DNA from: Pelodera strongyloides
Taxonomy: Eukaryota; Nematoda; Chromadorea; Rhabditida; Rhabditidae
Reading direction: 5' to 3'
DNA length: 64,000 bases
NCBI GenBank assembly: GCA_036852015.1
Contig: JAANDG010000350.1
Span: 62,001 to 126,000 of the forward strand
Positions 21,952-32,453 of the stretch are shown here, piece after piece. Position 1 is the first letter of the stretch; every line of letters starts with the position of its first letter. The translations under genes were made by a program, and so were the position numbers. Under the pieces are notes generated by a model. That model was not told the origin of the DNA. It searched no databases and saw nothing but the letters and a program-made list of their open reading frames with translations.

Positions 21952-23963
21952 GTGTCTCTCTCTACCTCTCTATCTGTCGTTGAACTCGACTTTCGGTGGG
22001 TACTAATTTCTCTCTCTCTCACTCACTCTCTCTCTCTCTCTCTCTATCTCGCTCTACCTCTCTCTCTCTCTCTCTCTAGCTGTCTTTGAACTCGACTTTC
22101 GGTAAGTTACCTGAATTCATTCATAGCAAGTTCAACATCAATACTAATATCAATATCACCAATGTACGTAAACAAATACCACATCAATAAAATAACTGTG
22201 CGACATGTATATGTTACTCTTGAAACGTAGGACTCAATTATGATATGTGGCTACGTATTATGCGGCTCTAACGACTGAATTCATATGCAGTGTATGCAAA
22301 TGACTACGTTCCTGGGTGCGCAGCGCACTGTGCACCCAGCCGCGAAAATTGGACTGCACGCGTAGCCAGCCGCGAAGTTTGGAGTGCGGGCGTAGCCAGC
22401 CGTGTATCTCGCAGAGAGGGGCGCACCCAGTGGCGTAAAATTGAACTAGCGTTCAATTTCGACTTCAATTGACTGAATACATGTGTCCAGTCAATAAAGA
22501 AGAAGAAGAGTATTTATCGATCGAAAATACTACACGCCCAAGAATTAGTTGTTGGTTGTAGTCACGTGTTAACTCCCCTTGGAACTTTACAAACATGTTT
22601 ATATTTCCGGCCTTCTTAGCCATCGTACCAATAAAGATAATGATATTAATATCAAATTAAAGAAATCATATTTATTATTTCTTCCAGAGTGTTCGACGTC
22701 GGAGGCCAGCGTTCCGAGCGCAGAAAATGGATCCACGCGTTCGATAATGTCGAATCGATTATATTTATTACGGCTATTTCGGAGTACGATCAAGTACTTT
22801 TCGAAGACGAGACTACGGTAGGGTTTTAAATTTTTCTTCCAACTTTCTTCCAATATTCCACGCTAACGACGTCTGTACTTGCATCAAGCGCTCCAGAGTC
22901 GATCAATACTTTCCGGCTTCAATAAATAATTCAATCGATATTTTGCTAATTTATGACGCCCCGCTCTGCCATCCGTTTTCGCTCTTGCGGCAGGTGCGCC
23001 GCAAGTGGCGGATCCCAGTTTCGACGCTGCGATTGCGCTAATTGTAAGGTCTGCTTTTATACGCCAATTAATAATTATTCACTTATCCAATCACTATTTC
23101 AGAACCGTATGATCGAATCAATGCAATTGTTCAATTCAATCTGCAACAGCACCTGGTTCGTCTCAACCGCCATGATCCTCTTCTTGAACAAAAAGGATTT
23201 GTTCATCGAGAAGATTCAACGAGTCAACATTACGACAGCGTTTCCGGACTACGACGGTAGGATATCTTACGTTATGTAATCCAAAGTTTGGCTACAACCG
23301 TCATTGAGATCTGGCACCCAACCGCACTGCGCAACATTCAAAATGTAGAGCTATCTGGGAAGAAACGCTGAGTCACCCGTCACTCGCAGTAATTACCAAG
23401 TGAAGCTTTTCATTATAAATGTGCAACAGTGAAATGGTTCTTATGATAAAAAAAAATACAAAGTCTCAAGTCCGCAAATTTTTTAACAAAATAAGAAAAG
23501 ATACTGCATATTCCAAAAAACTGTCTTTCTTTAATTTAGGCGGTCAAAACTACGAGGAGGCCGTGAATTTCATCAAAATGAAGTTCAGCGAGCTGAATCT
23601 CAACCCGGACAAGAAGACGATATACTTACATGAGACTTGTGCGACGGACACTAATCAGGTACGGTACCAAATGTTCCAACTGTCCTACTATAGATAAGAG
23701 AGAAAGCTAGGAAATCGCGGCGAATCTCCCCTAGAATGCGCGCGAGCCTCAACGCAAAGGGGACGCCATGTGGCGTTCGCGCGCGTCTGTCAAGTCTACC
23801 GCACAAGGTCCCAGTCAGTGGTCAGGGCTGTCTGAAGGAGTTTGCCTAATCAACAGATCTTTTTCAAATACTCAAATTGAATTAACTTCAGGTACAATTG
23901 GTCATCTCGAGTGTGATCGACACAATTATTCAGAAGAATTTACAAAAGGCCGGCATGATGTAG
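18970..23963 (+). CDS. Heterotrimeric G-protein alpha subunit, Gi/o-like (paralogue 2)
   Basis: Ten coding exons: 18970-19087, 19651-19693, 20261-20405, 20741-20824, 21080-21156, 21757-21885, 22688-22817, 23103-23256, 23540-23658, 23892-23963. Every exon has the same length and phase as in the gene at 5416-11474, again giving 356 residues. Seen: MGMC N-terminus for lipid attachment, GAGECGKS P-loop (40-47), Arg180 and TTG of switch [23 protein letters not shown] and the identical [10 protein letters not shown] tail. The N-terminal helix and residues 103-156 (exons 4-5) have diverged most; exons 6, 8 and 10 are nearly identical at the DNA level. The ATG follows directly on TTTCAG, so the mRNA is probably trans-spliced or has a 5'UTR intron. 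Tandem duplicate in the same orientation, 7.5 kb downstream of the first copy. Confidence 0.95.
19097..19282. mobile_element. 180-bp TTAA foldback (AGCGAAATACCGGCC family)
   Basis: TTAAAGCGAAATACCGGCCG left, CCGGCATTTCGCTTTAA right. It begins 10 nt after the exon 1 donor of the second G-alpha gene. Confidence 0.88.
20050..20230. mobile_element. TTAA foldback, CCGGCTGTTATA family, diverged
   Basis: TTAAAACCGTATAAGGGCCA left, CTGGCTGTTAGTTAGCTTTAA right; ends 30 bp before exon 3 of the second G-alpha gene. Confidence 0.7.
20423..20615. mobile_element. GC-rich foldback, CTGGTCCTCAGGCGC family, copy 1
   Basis: Inverted ends CTCAGGCGCGCAGCGCGGAC and GTCCGCGCTACGCGCCTGAG; intron 3 of the second G-alpha gene. 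Confidence 0.8.
20863..21056. mobile_element. GC-rich foldback, CTGGTCCTCAGGCGC family, copy 2
   Basis: Same ends and internal GGGAAAAGATTGCAAATTTG segment as copy 1, in the next intron (intron 4). The right arm has an internal duplication GCCATTACGCA. Confidence 0.78.
21187..21210 (+). repeat. Interstitial telomeric repeat (TTAGGC)4
   Basis: Four perfect head-to-tail copies of the nematode telomere hexamer, in intron 5 of the second G-alpha gene. Degenerate TTAGGC-like runs also occur at about 7643-7700, 12137-12155, 43508-43552 and 62255-62325. Confidence 0.9.
21586..21730 (+). repeat. GCGTGCACCTTTATT dispersed element, copy 1
   Basis: TTACGCTTCAAGAGCGTGCA followed by ACATGTTCCGCAGAG and GCAGTAGGCGACGAGTTCCA. 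Also at 40586-40695 and 52113-52262 (+) and at 33755-33799 and 34713-34824 (-). No coding content. Confidence 0.75.
21903..22110 (+). repeat. CT microsatellite with two copies of the exon 6 end
   Basis: Within intron 6 of the second G-alpha gene, GAACTCGACTTTCGGT (the 3' end of exon 6 plus GT) recurs at 21982-21997 and 22088-22103, followed by GGGTACTAATT and AAGTTAC. The copies match exon 6 of the first G-alpha gene (CTC, TTT codons) rather than this gene's own exon 6 (CTA, TTC). Confidence 0.85.
22308..22440. repeat. GC-rich CCAGCCGCG element, copy 1
   Basis: GGGTGCGCAGCGCACTGTG, repeated GCGTAGCCAGCCG units, then GGGGCGCACCCAGTG. Related to 61005-61265. Confidence 0.65.
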
Positions 23964-23977
23964 ACGATTGGACTTCT

Positions 23978-24150
23978 GACATCACAGGAAAACGGACGGA
24001 ACCACTGAGGCCGCTCAAAAACCGTCGGTAATTGGTCGCCAAATGGTTTCAACACAAACAAAAACATTTGTTCACCAGTCACCGACCACTTTCAGACCAT
24101 TTCGGCTTCGTTCACAGAAAATCGAGAACCGTCACCAAATGGTTCCCCAC
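23978..24150. repeat. GGTGACC-rich dispersed element, copy 3
   Basis: Starts CACAGGAAAACGGACGGAAC 15 bp after the G-alpha 2 stop and ends at GTCACCAAATGGTTCC; same motif set as 3720-3945. Confidence 0.6.
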
Positions 24151-24766
24151 TTTACCTGTGGCTGTCAATATTGTTTACAGACGATTATTGTTCGTATTAT
24201 TGTATGTATCTTATTAGCAAATAAGAAAATAAGAACTGTAAAAACTAACTCATTTTGTCCTATGCATCGCTCAAAAATGAGTCATACAAAGTGTTTTCCT
24301 ATCTTTGAATGACCAGGTTCTTTTGTAAATTTACCAATTATTTATTACTTATATGTGAATTGCCGGTGGTTCTGCAACACACATATCAATAATTATCCCA
24401 TAGATTCATGAAATCATTCGTTACGCGACTTGGTGCGCCAGTTGTGAGCGATAAGGTGTGCAGTTCCGGTTAGTGCTCATGCGGCATACTTTGCATTGCG
24501 CACTAGGTGCACCTCAGCTGCGTCAACTGTAATTGTACACCATCGCGCACCACTGGCGCGCCCTAGATGGATGGTGCGCCGTTGTGGTGTAGCTGACTCT
24601 CCTATTTTGTGCAGCAATTGCGAGTTGTATTGCATTATTGTGCTCCTCTTTTACAGCACCCCTTGTGCGATTCAATCCGCAAGTATTTCTTACAACACGC
24701 ACTGTCACCAAATATTGATTACCACTCATCGTTAGTGCTTCGGTTACACTTATTTTGTTTTACATT

Positions 24767-24914
24767 AGCCCGTATTCTCGGGTCGACCGGAATGTTCCGT
24801 TTGGGAGCTCATTCGTATGCAAATTTTTCCTCCAGCTAGTCTAGATAGTCGAGAAATTTGCATACAAAGGATTTCCCAAACGGAACGTTTCCGTCGACCC
24901 GAGAATACGGGCTA
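24767..24914. mobile_element. TA-flanked palindrome, GCCCGTATTCTCGG ends
   Basis: GCCCGTATTCTCGGGTCGAC and GTCGACCCGAGAATACGGGC as ends, arms of about 60 bp, TA at both borders. Confidence 0.8.
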
Positions 24915-25744
24915 TTAACACTTTACATATGCTTCTTATACCTACACTCCCGTTTTTTTATTTTGATGCACTATTTATACATGTTCTTTCAGCCATTTCA
25001 GTGTTTTGTATCATGTAAAAATAGGCGGAAAGTTAAATAATGATAATACCGAGCTCATAGGACAAATGCTTAACTACTACGTATATATTTGTTAAAATGT
25101 ACTCCTGTCAACTAACCAACTAACTCTACATCACGAAAAGATCAGAGGCAAATTTTAAAAATACAGTAATCTGATCTCAAAATCCTTCAGGAATTAGCTC
25201 AGCTTTCACATTTTATTTTCTATTTACCTTCGATCTCTATACCATAATATTGTTCGCTTTTTCAGATATTTATTATAGTATATATATACCGAATAAATTA
25301 ATTTAAACTCGTTACATTTCTTGCAACAGAGTTACGCTCGTGTCTCTGACTCAAAGGTATAGCTGGTTTAACGTCCGCACATATTCTAATAACATTTTTT
25401 ACTAAAAACAAGAACACTTTTCAACAACAAACAATAACGAGCTATAACAACACTATGGACAAATAAATCCATAAATCCAAACTCGAAGGTTCAACAAAGA
25501 AACAAACTCAACAAAAGGCAAACACTCAAATTCGCCAGAGGATACACGATACAGTTTTAATGTATCACTAATAACCATGCAGGAAACTAAAACCGAAACA
25601 CTTAGGCAAGACAGGTCCGGTTTTTCAAACATACTTAGTAACAAAAGAAAAATTGAGGAAAGGAGATAAAACGGTAACACTTAGGCTTACTAAACGCAAC
25701 CAAAAAGAAATTAATTGCCTGAATGTTAGAGTTTACATAAGTAC

Positions 25745-28626
25745 CTAAGCTGTTTCCAACTCGTTAAGCACTTGATAGTAAGCCGACTGCTTGAATACCT
25801 CAATCTTTTTTCTCATTTGTGTTGGCGTGTACTGGAAAAGATTGCGGTGATCGCGAGACATTGCCTGAAAATTATAATTTGAAAATAACGGTATAAGACG
25901 TGGGTTGTCGCTAAAGCGAAATACTGGCCGTTTTTTGAAACGCATCGTGGACAACTGAACTCTCATGTGTTTATGCTAATTTGCTCGAACTTAGCTCGAT
26001 TTTTTTATTATAATTTATGTTCATTTGCATACGCTGCAGAAGAGTGCGGTCTACTCGATGTGTTTCAAAAACCGGCCGGTATTTCGCTTTAACGAAAACA
26101 ATACAACTGCACTGCAATGTATTATACGCAAATATACGTTAATTTCTAATTTTAAGCTTCTCACAAAATAAAAATAAAACAAATTTGCATATAATTCCGG
26201 GAATGCAATAGTACAGAAAACACTTTAGAAGCATGTGCCATACTGTTTTGAATGCAGTATATTAATTTGACACTGATTTTGGCATCTGGTACCTAAGTCC
26301 TAATTTATTGTATAATGTGCACCATTTCGTAAACTAAGAAAAAGAACAAATTAAGATCCACTTATAATACGTACACCTGAACGAATTTAAAAAGTTGAAA
26401 GTTGAAGGAATGCACATGTATGCTACAATGTTAAAATAGTTCACTCTTCCTATCGCATTCTATAATTCTATTTTCTAATCTAAATAAACACGGCTCATTA
26501 CCTTGCCTTGGTTTCGAATAAGAAAAACGCAACCATATTTGGTAATGTACAATAAATAGTGGCGTTCAGGCTCCGCGCATCCTTTACGCTAGGGCAAGGC
26601 GCATATAAGCTTATAGGTTAAGGTTTAAAAAAATGAACTTGAACCATGAACTTTTTCCGAGACATGATACTCTACTATGATAGACTGATTCAAAGAAAAA
26701 TTCCCACTAATACACTAACAGAAGTTTGTTACAATATCTTAGTGGACGCTCAGTTTTTAGGGTTAAGGTTTAAATCGCTTAAGGTTCAAATTAACAAATA
26801 AAGGTCCTCAGATAATAACAAACAAACAAACCCTCACCTCATAATCCTCCTTGTATCGTTCCAGCATAAAGATGCACAGTTGAATGTCCCTGTCTATCAA
26901 GTGTCCTCTTTGCTTCCTCATGCTAGCTTTGCTCTTCTCCGTCATCGTTTCGGCATCTTTTTCCAATTGGGCAATTACGGATTCAGCCTGTAATTATACA
27001 CTCCATTTTATTACTGAAAAAAATCAGGCAATTATATAATTTTTGTTATTAATACAATTTCGGGGCTCCCGATTCCCGATTGTCCCGAAATCATGTAAAG
27101 CGGCTTCAATCGCTTCAACAAAGTTATTTTGACTAGAATCTAATCCTGTTTATTTTCCGGACAGTATGCACAAAATAAAAAGTCGCGTTTCATAATAAAT
27201 AAAAACACAAAATAACCGTAAGTGATGTCCGCAAAGCCCAGTCCTGAGTCAAGTATGGTGAAAAAGTGCAAATAAATAAAAGGACAAACCTTCTTTCCCT
27301 TCTTCTTTTTCTTCATTTTCTCTGGAAGCATAGCGGTTCCATCGGGAGCAATGCCTAAAATGGGCGTTAGTAAAGTGATAAATTAACCTAAACTTAAACG
27401 ACTGCTATGAAATGATACAACAAGTTAGAGGTTAAAGCTAGGTCTTTAATAATATCGGATTTAGCAGCTTGTTTATGATATGAGCAGTATTCTTAAGCAC
27501 GCTCTACAGCTCTACAACCTGATGTTCATCCATTAGAAGTAAAAAATGATCATTACTTCCGTGAGTTCAAAATTTCAAAATTAAAGAGGTGTGGCACACG
27601 ATTTGTGAAACATATCTGGACTATTTGCTGGTAATCCCGGTAAGCCGTTGGTTTAGGGACCATAAGGAAGGGTCAGGTTTTCACATCTTCCAAATGACCA
27701 CACATAGACGACTACCAACCTGACTGAAGCTTTGCAGACTGTTCAGAAACAGATCCCATTTTAAGGGCATCTTCCAGACTCATGAATTCCATTGTCTCCT
27801 CTTCTTCTACATCATGTGGATTCTAAAATTATATTTATAATAATACTATCTAAAATATGTTTATTGACATCTACTCCACAAATAAAAATATAAATAGGGC
27901 GACATCCCCCACGTGGCAATGGAACAAGAGGTAGAGGATTTCCAAAAAACACTCATAAAACACTGTTAAAGCGAAACACCGGCAAGTTTTCGAAACGCCA
28001 TTGCATGCATTATATGCAAATGGACATAATTTAGAACAAAAAATCGACCTCCATTTTTTGCATAAAAATGCACGAATGCCACGATGCGTTTCAAAAACCG
28101 GCCCGTATTTCGCTTTAACGAAGTGAAAATTTACTTGTAATCGGCAAATGAGACTATTTTATATAGGAATCCGAGGCGACCAACAGGGAAGATAAATAAT
28201 CGTTTAGAAAACGGACAATAATGGTTTAAATACCAACCTCTCTTCGTGGAGCTCCGAAAGCCTGTTTGACGTTGTAAACCAAGCCCATTTCAGCAATATT
28301 TTGATAGGGTGTCTTGTTTTTATCCCAATTGTTCTTGATAGCGCCCCTGAAAACAATACATAATACACGATGGTAAGCGCTTTGTGTAAGATGTAGAAGG
28401 AAATACTTCAAACGAGGTGTTGTACCCTCTTCCTGCAATGATACCGCGAAAGGTTATACATTTCTGGCTGGGAAACAAAACGCATAAAAAATAGTGCAAA
28501 AACTTACACAGGTCCGGTGTACATTTTCTCCTTGATGAGCTTCTTGCGCTTATAGTTTGCTGAATTTTTAGAACTCGCCGGAGTCACCTTGTTGGCTTTC
28601 TTAATCTTCTTGATGGAGCGGGGCAT
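25745..28626 (-). CDS. nop16: NOP16-like nucleolar ribosome-biogenesis protein
   Basis: Six exons on the minus strand (5' to 3'): 28626-28508, 28346-28238, 27822-27720, 27354-27290, 26987-26838, 25864-25745; 666 nt, 221 residues. The N-terminus is strongly basic (MPRSIKKIKK). Recognition rests on two NOP16 signatures: the NIAEMGLVYNV segment after a tryptophan (human NOP16 has NLAEMGLAVD) and the C-terminal EDYEAMSRDHRNLFQYTPTQ block followed by KKIEVFK (human EDYKAMARDEKNYYQDTPKQ). A lysine-rich linker (KMKKKKKGKK) occupies exon 4. NOP16 is a nucleolar factor of 60S subunit assembly. TTGCAG ends 2 nt before the ATG, which supports this start and suggests a trans-splice acceptor. Intron 2 contains a TTAA-type foldback. 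Confidence 0.88.
25911..26092. mobile_element. 180-bp TTAA foldback (AGCGAAATACCGGCC family)
   Basis: CTAAAGCGAAATACTGGCCG left, CCGGCCGGTATTTCGCTTTAA right in two parts; in the last intron of the NOP16 gene. Confidence 0.85.
27966..28118. mobile_element. 180-bp TTAA foldback, shorter copy
   Basis: TTAAAGCGAAACACCGGCAAG left, GGCCCGTATTTCGCTTTAA right; NOP16 intron 2. Confidence 0.82.
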
Positions 28627-28694
28627 ATCTGCAAGGGCTAGAATAACATCATAATGCCTAAGTAATCGCCTTAACAATAGAACAGTGCTCATAA

Positions 28695-28983
28695 TGGGGT
28701 CTCGATGTATGGCAAAATCAGCGCATTTTGCTTCCAAGTATCAAATTGCATCTCGTGTACGATTTTGCATACACCTTTGAAAGTTAGAAAATGCACCATT
28801 GATAATACTAGAGGAGGCGAAAATGCACAGTTTATGCACGCTCGAAAAAAAAGGTCCTGTGGCTACCGCCGCGGGACCATTTTTTGGCGGTCTGTAGTTG
28901 TTCTCGTGTAGTGCCAATCTACGGTAATTAAAGCCATACTTGGAAGCAAAATCCGGCAATTTTTGCCATACATCGAGACCCCA
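28695..28983. mobile_element. Harbinger-like MITE, TGGGGTCTCGATG family, copy 1
   Basis: 24-bp inverted ends starting TGGGGTCTCGATGTATGGCA; flanked by TAA on both sides (28692-28694, 28984-28986). About 289 bp and noncoding. Copy 2 is at 32164-32453 in the same orientation. Confidence 0.88.
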
Positions 28984-29106
28984 TAACAAAAAACTAAACT
29001 GAGAATTGACACAGTTGGTCGGAGGGTGTAGAGTAGAAAACTGGCACGGTGCCAACGGCTCCGCGGACATACAAATGACGAAAATGCGACCATTTCCAGC
29101 AAAAAT

Positions 29107-29870
29107 AATTTTTTGTATTTTTTCCCTCATACAAAATGTTTTATTTTAAAAATTGAGTTATAAATATCGCACCAAAAACCACCAAGCGCACTAAAGGCAT
29201 ATGTTAGGAGTAGTTTCGCTTAATAAACCATGTACTGAAAGTTTCTGGTTTTCCTGAATTTTCGCCCACAAGTTGGTACATTCACGACGTCCATAAGGTA
29301 AACATTAAACAAAAGATTTTATTTTTAAAATTGAGTTATAAATATCGCACCAAAAACCACCAAGCGCACTAAAGGCATATGTTAGGAGTATTTTCGCTTA
29401 ATAGATCATGTACTGAAAGTTTCTGGTTTTCCTGAATTTTCGCCCACAAGTTGGTACATTCACGACGACCATAAGGTAAACATTAAACAAAATATTTTAT
29501 TTTTAAAATTGAGTTATAAATATTGCACGAAAAACCACCAAGCGCACTAAAGACGTATGTTAGGAGTTTTTTCGCTTTATAAACCATGTGTTGAAAGTTT
29601 CTAGTTTTTCTGAATTTTCGCCCACTAGTCGGCACACTCGCATCTCCCGTAAGGTGACCATTATACAAAATGCTTCACATTTAAAATTGTGTTGTAAAAA
29701 TCGCTCCAAAGACCGCCAAGCTCCTTAAAGGCACATATCAGGAGTATTTCGCTTATAAAACCATATGCTGAAAGTTTTTGGTTCTTCCGAATTTTCGCCG
29801 ACCATTTTACATACTTAGGTTGGTCAAGAGGTAAGCATTACATAAAGTTAGTTATATTAAAAATATGGCT
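29107..29870 (+). repeat. About 180-bp tandem array, four copies of graded decay
   Basis: Units carry ATTGAGTTATAAATATCGCA, CCACCAAGCGCACTAAAGG, TCGCTTAATAAACCATG and GAATTTTCGCCCACAAG. The first two are nearly identical; the third and fourth diverge step by step. A single inverted copy sits at 31895-32075. Confidence 0.85.
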
Positions 29871-31084
29871 GTAGATACCGGTCCAAAAACCATCTCACGA
29901 AGTCCCTAGAAGTGAGCGTTGGGATTTCTTGATAATAATTAGATTTTATGATATATACAGACGGCTACGCTGCCTGAGGCGTCTTTACATACTTATGAAA
30001 CGTCTCTAACGTATAGATGAAAATTGTGTGAATGAAGACAATCACAAATAAAAAAATTTTTGCATAATGAGCTTCTGAGCTCAACACTCTTTTTATAAGC
30101 AGGCGGAACAATTTATTTTAATGATTACCGTAACGTGAGTCCTAACGCACATTAAATATAGGGTCAGGCCCGCTTCAGGCAACCCCTATTTATCTGATTC
30201 TCAGTGTCAAATACAGTAGGATGCATTTTTTCTAATTTTTGCACTACATTCACGCCGCAACGAGCAATTTACCATAGCCAGTCACACCCCTCAATCTACC
30301 GCAGATGTAACGACCATTGGCGTACCATTGGTAAATTGCTCACTACGGCCTGAATCGTGAGCATAAACATTAGAAAAAAGTGCAACCTACTATATTTGAC
30401 ACGGGGAATCAGATGGAGTCGTCAAATGGAGTCGGCACCTGGCCGAACTGTTTGGCTGCGAACTTCAGAACTATATACTCACTGACAAAACTTACCGTGC
30501 ATGTGGCATAAAAACGGCTTGCAGAGTGCATTTGGCAAAGTGGTCGTGTACAAAGAGGCACGCGGAACGGGAATACGTGCAATTTGCCCACCGATCTTAC
30601 GCGACTTACACGCTAAAAGCGTGAGCCGAAATTGAATTTTGCTCTTTTCGGTTTGCTAGCGGTGTGGTTTCGGGACGGCGTGGTTTCAACCTGCACGCCA
30701 AAGCCCAACGGTTCCCAATTTTTTTCCACTTCGCATGCACGCCATAACATGACATCTTGCAACCAATTTTCTCGCTGCTCTCCATCTATCTCTGTAAATA
30801 GAAGAACTCTAAATATCTAGGGCTCAGTTCAATGAGAACCGGCGAGTTGCGCGCCGCACCATTTCGGAAAACAAAATGCGCGCCGCAAAGAAATGGGACG
30901 CAAAATGCGCCCCGAATAGAAATGGGGCGCAAAATGAGCGCCGATCCGGTGCGGGAAACACAGCGGAAGTATCTAATTAAGAGTGTATGTTCGAACCGAA
31001 CACTCTGCTTTCTTTTTGCACGTACAGCGATTCTCGCACCATCAAACTGTTGCGGTGCGCAACTCTTGGGTAAAATTTTCGAAT
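29871..31084. other. No gene; palindrome and GCGCC-rich sequence
   Basis: Contains a hairpin GACGGCTACGCTGCC/GAGGCGTC near 29962, shared with 33353-33373, a 220-bp palindrome (30192-30414) and a GCGCCGC-rich patch at 30840-30960. No supported frame. Confidence 0.55.
30192..30414. mobile_element. Palindromic element
   Basis: ATCTGATTCTC left and GAATCAGAT right, arms sharing TGTCAAATA(C/T)AGTAGG and GAGCAATTTACCA; no clear target duplication. Confidence 0.65.
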
Positions 31085-31565
31085 ACTACCCCAGTGTAGT
31101 TTAGTACCCCAAATGAAAAAATACTACCCCACAACAAAGGGGTAGTATTTTTCCAACAACATAACACAACCCCACTGTTGTAGATGACTACCCCGAGGTT
31201 GTAGATGGCTACCCCATTATTGTAGATGAGTACCCCATTTTACAAAGCTACCCTAGGATATTGGTGTTTATTTTACTTTACTACCCCACCTTTGTAGATG
31301 GCTACCCCTACCTTTGTAGATGACTACCCCACCGTTGTAGATGACTACCCCACAGTTGTAGATGACTACCCCACCTTTGTAGATGGCTTCTTGGGGTACT
31401 ATTTTTCTTACTTCGAAAATAATTGGGGTGGTATTTTACATGGGGTAGTATTTTTTCCTGGGGTAGTATTTATTTTTTCTGGGGTAGTCATCTACAATTC
31501 TACCCAACTCTTGTGCTTCGTTATTTGGAGCCAGAGAGACAATCTACCCAACTGGGGTAGATTGT
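31085..31565. repeat. TACCCC/GTAGATGA minisatellite with inverted outer arms
   Basis: About ten units of GTAGATGACTACCCCAC-type, 17-21 bp. On the two sides ATACTACCCC runs face GGGGTAGTATTTT runs, so the block is tandem inside and inverted outside. Confidence 0.85.
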
Positions 31566-31894
31566 AGGTGTGCGTGGTGGCTCATAGGCTCAGCCCTCCG
31601 TCTCCCTCCTGGCCACATAATGAGCTGAAACATTTCGTACCGACCAGTCTTTGTATGCGCACCATTGCGTTGCTTTGCATCTTACGTAGGCAATTTTTGA
31701 ATATATCGTGTGTGGTGTAGGCACAACAACCGGGTTACTGTGGCATGGAAGAACTGTTGAAAAATTTTTCGTGTTGTGGCAAATTTAAATTTTGAACAAA
31801 TTTATTGTTGTTTCCTCAAAGGGAAGCATATAGTGTAACTACAAAACGTCGGTACATATACCCTTTGAATGAAAGACAAAAATCTAAACTCGGA

Positions 31895-32075
31895 CTAAAG
31901 AAAATAGGAGTATGTTCACTTGTGGGCGAAAAATCAGGAAAACTGGAAACTTTCAGCTTATGGTGTATTAAGCGAAAATACTCCTAACATATGTGTTTAG
32001 TGCGCTTGGTGGTTTTTAGTGCGATTTCTGCAACCCAATTTATAATATAAAATATTTTGTATGGTGGCCACCTTG
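31895..32075 (-). repeat. Inverted single copy of the 180-bp array unit
   Basis: Complement of the 29107-29870 unit: CTTGTGGGCGAAAAATCAGG, AATACTCCTAACATATG, GTGCGCTTGGTGGTTTT. Confidence 0.8.
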
Positions 32076-32163
32076 CAATCAACCTAAAATGAAACCTGGC
32101 GGTGTACGCACGGGAGTATGCCCCGCCCCTTTCATGTCACCTCTCCGAACCAACTGTGTTGAA

Positions 32164-32453
32164 TGGGGTCTCGATGTATGGCAAAAACAGCGCATTTCGC
32201 TTCCAAGTATCAATTGTGCATCTCGTGTACGATTTTGCATACACCTTTGAAAGTTAGAAAATGCACCATTGCTAATACTAGAGGAGGCGAAAATGCACAG
32301 TTTATGCACGCTCGAAAAAAATAGTCCTGGGGCTACCGCCGCGGGACCATTTTTTGGCGGCCTGTAGATGTTCTCGTGTAGTGCCAATCTACGGTAATTA
32401 AAGCCATACTTGGAAGCAAAAATCGGCAATTTTTGCCATACATCGAGACCCCA
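32164..32453. mobile_element. Harbinger-like MITE, TGGGGTCTCGATG family, copy 2
   Basis: About 290 bp, over 95% like copy 1 by eye; flanked by GAA on both sides (32161-32163, 32454-32456). Confidence 0.88.

Larger units (their letters stand above)
23964..25744. other. No gene between G-alpha 2 and NOP16
   Basis: Convergent intergenic stretch. It contains a GGTGACC-rich element (23978-24150), GCGCC-rich sequence near 24420-24590 and a TA-flanked palindrome (24767-24914); the rest is AT-rich with no supported frame. Confidence 0.6.
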
